DNA of 64,000 bases, taken from NCBI GenBank assembly GCA_050943595.1, contig JBMNPM010000003.1, positions 1-64,000 of the forward strand. The letters run 5' to 3'. This document shows, one piece after another, positions 57,766 to 64,000 of this stretch. The notes beneath the pieces are model-generated. The model saw only the letters and a list, made by a program, of their open reading frames with translations, had not been told where the DNA came from and did no database searches. Every line of letters starts with the position of its first letter. The first letter of the stretch is position 1. The position numbers and the translations under genes were made by a program. Origin of the DNA: JAXGXJ01 sp050943595. Its GTDB lineage: Bacteria > Actinomycetota > Thermoleophilia > RBG-16-64-13.

Positions 57766-58167
57766 ATGAGTTTAGAACCGGGCCTCAGTGCCAAGGTCAA
57801 AGGTGTGGTGACATCCGATCTGACCGCGCGTAGCCAGGGGTCGGGTGATGTGGAAGGGTTGGCGACACCCGTCATGCTACGCATGATCGAAGCGGCTGCG
57901 ATCAAGGCACTGGAGGGACGGCTGGCAGAAGCGATGACCAGCGTCGGCACCCGACTGGAAGTGACGCATGTGGCTCCCACACCGGTGGGGATGGAAGTGA
58001 CCGCTCAGGCCACCCTGGTGGAGGTGGAGGGTAGGACCTTGGTGTTCGCAGTCTCCGCCGAGGACCAGGGCGGCGTGATTGGAAAAGGCACCCACCAGCG
58101 GGCCATTGTCGACCGGGAGCTCTTTGCGAACCGTATCCAGTCGCGCTGGACGCTGGGCCAGGAGTAG
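57766..58167 (+). CDS. FlK-like hotdog thioesterase
   Basis: A 133-residue hotdog-fold protein of the fluoroacetyl-CoA thioesterase (FlK) type family. Characteristic segments: VKGVVTSDLTARSQGSGDVEG, LATPVMLRMIEAAAI, HVAPTPVGMEVTAQATLVEV, LVFAVSAEDQGGVIGKGTHQRAIVD. Thr and Glu in the TPVMLRMIEAA segment and His in KGTHQR correspond to the family's active-site positions. Most members outside Streptomyces cattleya act on unknown small acyl-CoAs. GGAGG precedes the ATG. It stands alone between the DUF4015 gene and metK. Confidence 0.85.
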   Translation: MSLEPGLSAKVKGVVTSDLTARSQGSGDVEGLATPVMLRMIEAAAIKALEGRLAEAMTSVGTRLEVTHVAPTPVGMEVTAQATLVEVEGRTLVFAVSAEDQGGVIGKGTHQRAIVDRELFANRIQSRWTLGQE

Positions 58168-58210
58168 GCGGCCGCAGGAGACAAAACGGCATCGCAGCCG
58201 CGAGGGCGTT

Positions 58211-58219
58211 TGGTACACT
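58211..58219 (+). promoter_or_regulatory. Extended -10 promoter upstream of metK
   Basis: TGGTACACT (extended -10, TGnTACACT-type) lies about 64 bases before the metK start. The short leader that follows contains an imperfect hairpin (GACGGCC to GGCCCGTC, 58225-58243) and then TCTTTTTGG; the leader is too short for a known SAM riboswitch. Confidence 0.4.
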
Positions 58220-58282
58220 GCCGGGACGGCCGGATGGCCCGTCGTCGGTGGTCTTTTTGGTGTAGCGATTCAGGAGGCAAGA

Positions 58283-59491
58283 GTGCAGAACCATGATTTT
58301 TTGTTCACGTCGGAGTCGGTCAGCGAGGGCCATCCGGACAAGATGGCGGACCAAATATCCGATGCCGTGCTGGACGCCGTTCTGAGAGGCGATCCGCAGG
58401 GGCACGTGGCCTGTGAGACCCTCGTGACCACCGGTATGGTAGTCATCTCGGGTGAGATCACGACCGATACCTACGTGGATGTCCCTGCCATCGCCCGCAA
58501 CACTATCGACCGCATCGGTTATACACGGGCTAAGTTCGGTTTTGATGCCCACACGTGTGGCGTTATCACCAGTATCCACGACCAGTCTCCCGATATCGCC
58601 CAGGGTGTGAGTGCGGCTCTCGAATGCCGCACTGATTCCAGCGACGACGCGCTCGACTGCCAGGGCGCCGGTGATCAGGGCATGATGTTCGGTTACGCCT
58701 GCCGCGACACCGACGAACTCATGCCCATGCCCATCCTTCTGGCTCATCGATTGGTGCACCGCATGAGCCAAGTACGCAAGGGCGACATACTCAGATACCT
58801 CCGTCCGGACGGCAAAAGCCAGGTAACGGTCAGATACTCGGACGGCAAGCCGCAGTGGATCAGCGCTGTGGTCCTGTCGACACAGCATAAGGACGGCATC
58901 GACATAGACACCCTTCTGCGACCAGACCTCATTGAGCATGTCATCCGGCCGATTCTACCCGAAGGTCTGTACGATCCGGAATTCAAGAAGACCAAGCTGT
59001 TCGTCAACCCCACGGGCAAGTTCGTCATAGGCGGCCCCATGGGTGACACCGGTCTCACCGGGCGCAAGATCATTGTTGATACATACGGGGGCTTCGGTCG
59101 TCATGGTGGTGGTGCCTTCTCCGGTAAGGACCCCTCCAAGGTCGATCGGTCGGCCGCCTACGCCGCCCGCTATGTAGCTAAGAACATTGTGGCCGCGGGG
59201 TTGGCTGAACGGTGCGAGGTGCAGATCGCCTACGCCATCGGGGTGGCCCGTCCGGTGAGCGTCATGGTCAACTGCTTCGGGACCGAGGCGATCTCCACGG
59301 AACTCATTGCTGAGTTGGTGAACAGCCACTTCGATCTGCGTCCGGCGGCCATCATCCGTGACCTGAACCTACTACGTCCCATCTACGAAAAGACTGCGGC
59401 CTACGGTCACTTCGGACGCGAGGATGCCGACTTTACATGGGAACGCACCGACAAGGCGGCTCGTCTGCGTGAGGATGCGGGATTGAGCTAA
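58283..59491 (+). CDS. metK: S-adenosylmethionine synthetase
   Basis: MetK makes S-adenosylmethionine from methionine and ATP, feeding the radical-SAM and methyltransferase enzymes in the window (RimO, MiaB). The 402-residue protein contains FTSESVSEGHPDKMADQISD, VACETLVTTGMVVISGE, GAGDQGMMFGYA, PTGKFVIGGPMGDTGLTGRK, the phosphate loop GGGAFSGKDPSKVDRSAAY and ARYVAKNIVAAGLA. AGGAGG lies 6 bases before the GTG at 58283. Confidence 0.96.
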   Translation: MQNHDFLFTSESVSEGHPDKMADQISDAVLDAVLRGDPQGHVACETLVTTGMVVISGEITTDTYVDVPAIARNTIDRIGYTRAKFGFDAHTCGVITSIHDQSPDIAQGVSAALECRTDSSDDALDCQGAGDQGMMFGYACRDTDELMPMPILLAHRLVHRMSQVRKGDILRYLRPDGKSQVTVRYSDGKPQWISAVVLSTQHKDGIDIDTLLRPDLIEHVIRPILPEGLYDPEFKKTKLFVNPTGKFVIGGPMGDTGLTGRKIIVDTYGGFGRHGGGAFSGKDPSKVDRSAAYAARYVAKNIVAAGLAERCEVQIAYAIGVARPVSVMVNCFGTEAISTELIAELVNSHFDLRPAAIIRDLNLLRPIYEKTAAYGHFGREDADFTWERTDKAARLREDAGLS

Positions 59492-59550
59492 CAACCTGCT
59501 TGCTGGGGCGACCCCCGGACGCGCGGCCGGATGCAGCGTGCCCGCCGACC

Positions 59551-59575
59551 TCTGTGCGGCGGCGCCCCGCACAGA
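59551..59575. repeat. Hairpin between metK and priA
   Basis: TCTGTGCGG and CCGCACAGA form a perfect 9-bp stem with a 7-nt loop. No T-run follows. The remaining 170 bases of this gap show no gene or clear promoter. Confidence 0.4.
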
Positions 59576-59691
59576 TGAGGGTGGAGCGGCGCCATGCACT
59601 CCGGTGTGTCGCCGATATCATCGTCGTCGGCGCATCGGGCGGCCATAAACCCAGTATCCGGCAGAGATCTTCGGGAGTGTGAGAAGCGCAG

Positions 59692-61947
59692 ATGACGTCG
59701 ACTGCGAGCGGGCAGTGCAGGTCAACCGTGCAGGTCGTCCCCCTTCTCCGCCTCCACCATCTAGGCAACCGCCGGTTTGACTATCTGGTGCCCGATGGAC
59801 TCGAGGGAACCGTGGGCCCCGGATCTGTGGTTTACGTCCCCTTCGGTCGTCGAACCGTGCGGGCCGTCGTCGTGGGGGAGGGAGGTAGCAACGACCGGCC
59901 CAGTTCGGAGTTACGTCCTCTTGATTCGGTCGAGCCCGAGACGATACCCTCTGATCTGTTCCGCCTGGCTGAGACCGTAGCCCACCGCTATTTGGCTTCG
60001 TATGAGTCGTGCTTGCGCCTGGTCACTCCTCCAAGCAGAGGCCGAAAACGGTCGAACAGTGGGCGGGCCTCTCGGGATCGTTGGGTTGAGTCAGCCATTA
60101 GCTGCGAAGCTCTCGATCTTCAAGTACGCCTCACGAAGAAACAGCAGCTGCTCGTCGGGTGCGTGCCGCCCGGCGGAGCACCCTTAGCCGGTCTATGTGA
60201 GCGGGCAGGAGTAGGACGAGGTGTGCTGCGGACCCTCCTCGACAAAGGCGTCCTCGTCCTGCGGGATCCCCCCCTTGCGGGGGCGCTGACCACGGACCCG
60301 GCCGCGACGCCCACTGGCTCCTCCTGCTTTGCCGATGGAGGCGTGAAGACCGTGCCTCCTGAACTGTGGCCTGAGCAACAGCAGGCCGTCGACCGGCTGC
60401 TCCAAGACTTCGCGGCTGATGGTCTCTCTGAGCGGCTGTTGTGGGGTGTCACCGGCAGTGGCAAGACGGAAGTGTACCTGTGCCTCATCGCCCGGGCTGT
60501 GGAACAGGGGTGGGGAGCTATCCTGCTCGTGCCCGAGATAGCCCTCACACCTCAGATGATCGGCCGGGTCAAAGAGCGTTTTGGCGGGCGAGTGGCGCCT
60601 CTCCACAGCGGACTCACCAAGAAGGAGCGGGCGCAGGAATACGCCCGCATCGCCTCCGGTCGGGCGCAGGTGGTGGTCGGCGCCCGCTCCGCCGTCTTTG
60701 CTCCCGTACCCAGATTACGTCTGATCATCGTTGATGAAGCCCACGAGACGTCCTACAAGCAGGATGAAGAGCCGCGCTATCACGCGGTAACCGTAGCCCG
60801 ACTACGGTTGGCTGAGAGCGGAGGGTTGCTGCTCAAGGGTACGGCTACACCATCGGTGGAGAGTATGTGCACGCCGGAAGGTAGGCTCCGGCTGTCGCGG
60901 CGGGCCGTCGGCCAAGAGCCCGCCTGCGAGGTAGTCGATATGCGTAGACAGGGCCCCGGGCTTCTGTTGGCTCCCTACTCGCGTGAAGCCCTCGCAGCCA
61001 CTATGCGATGTGATGAACAGGCAATCGTCCTTCTCAACCGACGCGGCTACGCCGGCTATGTCCACTGTGATGCGTGTGGACACGCCCTTATGTGCAGTGA
61101 CTGTGAACTCTCCCTCACCTATCACAGCCGCATCCACCGCCTCGTTTGCCACCACTGTGGCCGCACCTATGAGCAACCCACCCGCTGCCCGGCATGTGGG
61201 GAGGGGCCGCTTACCCGCGGAACGCCGGGAACGGAGCGCCTGGCCCAGGAACTAAAAGCCCTGGTGCCGCGGGAGCAGGTCTTTCGGATGGACTCCGATG
61301 TGCTCGGGGGCGGGCGGCAGGTATCTGCCATCCTTGAGGCCTTTAGCGAGGCTCGGCCTGCGGTGTTGTTGGGCACTCAGATGGTTGCCAAAGGCCACGA
61401 CTTCCCCGATGTGACTCTGGTCCTGGTCGCCGATGCCGACACGGGGCTATACATACCGGACTTTCGTGCTGCTGAGAGGACCTTCCAACTGCTGCGCCAA
61501 GTGGCGGGGCGAACCGGCCGAGCGGGTAGGCCGGGAAGGGTGGTGGTCCAAACCTGGAATCCCGATGTGCCCTGTATTAAAATGGCTCTTGAACGCGATG
61601 AGCAGCGTTTTTACGACGAAGAGTTGGCAACGCGGTCCCGCTTGAGGTATCCACCTTTTAGCCAGATCGTTCGTTTGGTGATGTCGGCGTCCGACCCAGA
61701 GCGGGCTCAGGCGGCCGCACGGTTTCTCGCCGATCGGCTGGCTCCCTATTTCGGTGCCCATGAAGTGTGGGGTCCCTCGCGATTACCAGCGCTGAGAGGT
61801 AGGACTCGCTGGCACATCTTGGTGGTCGCGGTGGATGGCGTACGCATGCGGGCGATCGTAGGCCAAGCGGTCACACAACTGACCGAGCCGTACCGGCGAC
61901 GGGGAGTCCGTCTGCTGGTTGATGTCGATCCACTCTCATTCACCTGA
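59692..61947 (+). CDS. priA: Primosomal protein N' (replication restart helicase PriA)
   Basis: A 751-residue superfamily 2 helicase that restarts stalled forks. The N-terminal DNA-binding domain starts VVPLLRLHHLGNRRFDYLVP. Helicase motifs: WGVTGSGKTEVYL (Walker A near residue 252), VPEIALTPQM, VGARSAVFAPV, DEAHETSYKQ (near 348), the zinc-binding insertion with eight Cys (HCDACGHALMCSDCE to CPACGEG, about 457-505), then GTQMVAKGHDFPDVTLV and RQVAGRTGRAGRPG. The ATG at 59692 has no strong ribosome-binding site. The stop codon is in a 14-bp tandem duplication. rpoZ, gmk and coaBC, frequent upstream neighbours, are not here. Confidence 0.95.
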   Translation: MTSTASGQCRSTVQVVPLLRLHHLGNRRFDYLVPDGLEGTVGPGSVVYVPFGRRTVRAVVVGEGGSNDRPSSELRPLDSVEPETIPSDLFRLAETVAHRYLASYESCLRLVTPPSRGRKRSNSGRASRDRWVESAISCEALDLQVRLTKKQQLLVGCVPPGGAPLAGLCERAGVGRGVLRTLLDKGVLVLRDPPLAGALTTDPAATPTGSSCFADGGVKTVPPELWPEQQQAVDRLLQDFAADGLSERLLWGVTGSGKTEVYLCLIARAVEQGWGAILLVPEIALTPQMIGRVKERFGGRVAPLHSGLTKKERAQEYARIASGRAQVVVGARSAVFAPVPRLRLIIVDEAHETSYKQDEEPRYHAVTVARLRLAESGGLLLKGTATPSVESMCTPEGRLRLSRRAVGQEPACEVVDMRRQGPGLLLAPYSREALAATMRCDEQAIVLLNRRGYAGYVHCDACGHALMCSDCELSLTYHSRIHRLVCHHCGRTYEQPTRCPACGEGPLTRGTPGTERLAQELKALVPREQVFRMDSDVLGGGRQVSAILEAFSEARPAVLLGTQMVAKGHDFPDVTLVLVADADTGLYIPDFRAAERTFQLLRQVAGRTGRAGRPGRVVVQTWNPDVPCIKMALERDEQRFYDEELATRSRLRYPPFSQIVRLVMSASDPERAQAAARFLADRLAPYFGAHEVWGPSRLPALRGRTRWHILVVAVDGVRMRAIVGQAVTQLTEPYRRRGVRLLVDVDPLSFT

Positions 61948-61969
61948 TATGAACTACCTGATATGAATT
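61942..61969. repeat. Tandem duplication over the priA stop codon (2 x 14 bp)
   Basis: ACCTGATATGAACT (61942-61955) followed by ACCTGATATGAATT (61956-61969), 13 of 14 identical. The TGA stop (61945-61947) is in the first unit; the second unit lies in front of def. Confidence 0.8.
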
Positions 61970-61988
61970 GAAGAACTGAGCGGAACAT

Positions 61989-62540
61989 ATGGCGAAACGG
62001 AAGAACAGCAAGAAACCCCGTGCGGGAACATGCGAGACTTTCGAGATCTTGCGCACCTTTGGCGACCCTGTGCTCAAACAACAAACCCGGCCGGTGACCT
62101 CCTTTGATCCTCACCTCCGCAAACTGTGCGAGACCATGTTCGACATCATGGAGCGAGAGGAAGGCGTTGGGTTGGCAGCCCCCCAGATCGGTGTGCTGAG
62201 CCGGCTCATGGTTTGGGCGGATCCCGACGAAGACTACAAACGGCACATCTTCGTAAATCCCCACATCCTGCACATGTCCGACGTTACGACTGTGGAGCCG
62301 GAGGGATGTTTATCGCTCCCAGGCGAGATGATGGAGGTGCCCCGCGCTGATGAGGTGCTGGTGGAGGCCCAGGACGTGGAGGGAGAGGTCTTCCGCATGC
62401 AGCTCTCCGGCTTCCAGGCCCGTGTGGTGCAACACGAGGTCGATCATCTCGACGGCCGCCTGATCCTCGATCGTACCTCGCCGGAGGAGAGGCGGAGGGT
62501 CCTCAAAGAGATGCGTGACCGCGTCCTGGAAGGCACGTGA
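61989..62540 (+). CDS. def: Peptide deformylase
   Basis: Removes the formyl group from nascent proteins. The three motifs are intact: GVGLAAPQIG (about residue 58), EGCLSLPGE with the metal Cys, and QHEVDHLDG (about 147-155). The 183 residues include a basic N-terminal extension of about 18 (AKRKNSKKPRAG). The gene pairs with fmt, which adds the formyl group to initiator tRNA; the two overlap as GTGA. Confidence 0.95.
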   Translation: MAKRKNSKKPRAGTCETFEILRTFGDPVLKQQTRPVTSFDPHLRKLCETMFDIMEREEGVGLAAPQIGVLSRLMVWADPDEDYKRHIFVNPHILHMSDVTTVEPEGCLSLPGEMMEVPRADEVLVEAQDVEGEVFRMQLSGFQARVVQHEVDHLDGRLILDRTSPEERRRVLKEMRDRVLEGT

Positions 62541-63520
62541 GCTTCGCCTTTGCCGGCACCCCGGACTTCGCAGCCCGGGTCTTACGACACCTCGACGAAC
62601 GTGGTCGAAAACCGACCCTAGTCATCTCTCAGCCCGACCGGCCACGTGGTCGCGGCCGTAAGACGGTTTCTCCGCCCACCATCATAGAGGCCGAGCGGCT
62701 ACGCATAGACGCTCTGCAGGTGGAGGATCTGAACCTGCCGGAGGTCGCTGATCGCATCGCATCCACCGGAGTCCAAACCCTAGTGGTGGCCGCCTTCGGC
62801 CAGATCCTACGGCCCTCGCTCCTAGACCGCTTTCTCTGCCTGAACGTCCATGCTTCGTTGCTCCCCGCCTATCGAGGAGCCGCCCCTATCGAGAGGGCCC
62901 TCGCAGCCGGAGAAGAGCGTGTGGGAGTGAGCATCATGCGCATGACTCCCGGTTTGGATGAAGGTCCCTGGGCCCTGCAGACGGCCCTCAGTGTGGGGCT
63001 GCACGACGATACCGGGTCCCTCGAACACGCCCTAGCGTTACTGGGGGCCCTGGGTATCGACCAAGTTCTCACCGGCATAGCGGACGGGACCGTCTGCTGG
63101 CACGAGCAGGGACACGGAGCGAGCTATGCCCACAAACTGTCCGCTGCCGACACCTTCCTCGATGTTTCTTTGTCTGCTCGAGCTCTCCACGCCCACGTGA
63201 GGGCCCTCAGCCCTCACGTGGGCGTACGGACACATAGCGGAGAGGTTGAGTTCAAGATATGGCGCACCTGGCCCTACGGATCGCCAGGACTCGACGCAGT
63301 ACCTCCCCCGGGTCTGTCTGTGGCCGATACTCCAGGGCGGCTGATGGCCTCAGCCGGGCGTCTGTTCCTCGGCTGCAGTCAAGGGGTAGTGGAACTGCTC
63401 CTCGTCCAGCCGGCCGGCAAGGCCCGTATGAGAGTGGCCGATTTCCTGCGTGGCTACGGTACTCGGCTGGGCGCTAGGGTTGATCCGCCGGCCGGCGCAG
63501 CCGGGGCCGTACCGGTCTGA
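62537..63520 (+). CDS. fmt: Methionyl-tRNA formyltransferase
   Basis: Fmt formylates Met-tRNA(fMet). The 327-residue protein shows FAFAGTPDFAARVL, VISQPDRPRGRG, VVAAFGQILRPSLLD, the catalytic LNVHASLLPAYRGAAPIERA and MRMTPGLDEGPW; the C-terminal OB-like domain follows from about residue 205. The GTG overlaps the def stop. At 63189-63225 the coding sequence contains a perfect 16-bp inverted repeat (see findings). rsmB, which commonly follows fmt, is replaced by rpe. Confidence 0.95.
   Translation: MSFAFAGTPDFAARVLRHLDERGRKPTLVISQPDRPRGRGRKTVSPPTIIEAERLRIDALQVEDLNLPEVADRIASTGVQTLVVAAFGQILRPSLLDRFLCLNVHASLLPAYRGAAPIERALAAGEERVGVSIMRMTPGLDEGPWALQTALSVGLHDDTGSLEHALALLGALGIDQVLTGIADGTVCWHEQGHGASYAHKLSAADTFLDVSLSARALHAHVRALSPHVGVRTHSGEVEFKIWRTWPYGSPGLDAVPPPGLSVADTPGRLMASAGRLFLGCSQGVVELLLVQPAGKARMRVADFLRGYGTRLGARVDPPAGAAGAVPV
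63189..63225. repeat. Perfect 16-bp inverted repeat inside fmt
   Basis: Arm ACGCCCACGTGAGGGC (63189-63204), 5-nt loop, arm GCCCTCACGTGGGCGT (63210-63225). Each arm contains CACGTG. It is translated as part of the Fmt C-terminal domain. Confidence 0.9.
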
Positions 63521-63540
63521 TTTGAGAAGAAGGAGGCGTC

Positions 63541-64000
63541 ATGCCCATCCCTGCCGAGGTCTACCGGGAAGTACACCTTTCCCCCTCCATCCTGTCCGCC
63601 GACTTCTCCCGCCTGGGCGAGCAGATCTCGTTGGTCATGGATGTCGGCGTGCGCATGATCCATTTTGATGTCATGGACGGCCATTTCGTACCCAACCTCA
63701 GCATAGGCCCGGGCGTACTTAAATCCGTAGCCCCGTTGGTCCATGGCCGTGGTGGCCTCTTTTCCGTACATCTCATGTTGGCCCAGCCCGAGAAGTACGT
63801 GGCCGATTTCATCCACGCTGGAGCGGATGCCGTCAGTTTTCACGTGGAGTCCGGTGTCCACCATCGTCAGACTATAGCCACCATCAAACGCCTGGGCGCA
63901 GGGGCAGGGGTGGCTCTCAATCCCGGCACAGACCTCACTCGGGTGGCTGAGTTGCTGCCCCTAGTTGACTTCGTGCTGGTCATGACTGTGAACCCCGGCT
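63541..64000 (+). CDS. rpe: Ribulose-phosphate 3-epimerase (5' part, cut by window end)
   Basis: Rpe interconverts ribulose 5-phosphate and xylulose 5-phosphate. The first 153 residues are visible: LSPSILSADFSRLGEQI, MIHFDVMDGHFVPNLSIGP, FSVHLMLAQPEKYVADFIHAGAD, FHVESGVHH, GAGAGVALNPGTDL and the opening of VLVMTVNPG. Catalytic Asp (FDVMDGHF) and metal His (SVHLM) are present. GAAGGAGG precedes the ATG. The frame is open to the end of the window. Confidence 0.95.
   Translation, partial: MPIPAEVYREVHLSPSILSADFSRLGEQISLVMDVGVRMIHFDVMDGHFVPNLSIGPGVLKSVAPLVHGRGGLFSVHLMLAQPEKYVADFIHAGADAVSFHVESGVHHRQTIATIKRLGAGAGVALNPGTDLTRVAELLPLVDFVLVMTVNPG

Noticed and set aside
58168..58282. SAM riboswitch in the metK leader
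   Set aside because: The leader after the extended -10 is only about 55 nt and lacks the conserved cores of known SAM riboswitches.

Overview
The window is one dense, high-GC (roughly 60%), almost entirely plus-strand block of bacterial housekeeping genes. Gene order and content point to Actinomycetota, probably a deep-branching, perhaps anaerobic lineage such as a Coriobacteriia- or OPB41-like group; this placement is inference. Supporting signs are a WhiG/FliA-type sigma factor just upstream of rpsB-tsf-pyrH-frr, the run rpsO-pnp-M16 protease-dapB-rnj-ftsK, LL-diaminopimelate synthesis through a DapL-type aminotransferase, frequent GTG/TTG starts, and many ATGA/GTGA stop-start overlaps.

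Layout. (1) 96-5136: yraN, comM, dprA, xerC and a WhiG-type sigma factor (DNA uptake, recombination, transcription). (2) 5319-15798: rpsB, tsf, pyrH, frr, uppS, cdsA, dxr, rseP, ispG, proS (translation, isoprenoid/lipid carrier supply, membrane proteolysis). (3) 15811-24262: a promoter and leader hairpin, then rimP, nusA, ylxR, infB, ylxP, rbfA, nrnA, truB, ribF (transcription elongation, initiation, ribosome maturation). (4) 24443-26082: an unrecognised small exported protein and a 10-TM membrane protein, closed by a terminator. (5) 26357-35459: rpsO, pnp, M16 peptidase, dapB, rnj, ftsK. (6) 35497-47967: a 98-residue orphan, a RodZ-like protein, rimO, pgsA, thpR, recA, recX, rny, miaB, miaA, dapF, dapL, dut. 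(7) 48503-52416: a type IV pilin and four pilin-like or pilus-associated genes. (8) 52440-57682: a Cys-rich orphan, rnz, tRNA-Arg(CCG), lipB (minus), a zinc-ribbon miniprotein, a polysaccharide deacetylase (minus) and a DUF4015 protein. (9) 57766-64000: a FlK-like thioesterase, metK, priA, def, fmt and the 5' part of rpe.

Three things stand out beyond routine annotation. First, a roughly 157-bp MITE-like palindromic element occurs twice in opposite orientation (6545-6700 and 50598-50754, about 91% identical by hand alignment); each copy sits directly behind a stop codon. Second, six genes end in a short tandem duplication (unit 11-16 bp) that spans the stop codon (rpsO, the RodZ-like gene, dapF, rnz, the zinc-ribbon gene, priA), and a seventh such duplication lies in the rny leader. 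Third, several core proteins carry unusual appendages: a long RG-rich plus acidic tail on ribosomal protein S2, and a CCCH zinc-finger-like module at the C-terminus of NusA.

I saw no CRISPR array, no complete insertion sequence, no phage genes and no defence system.
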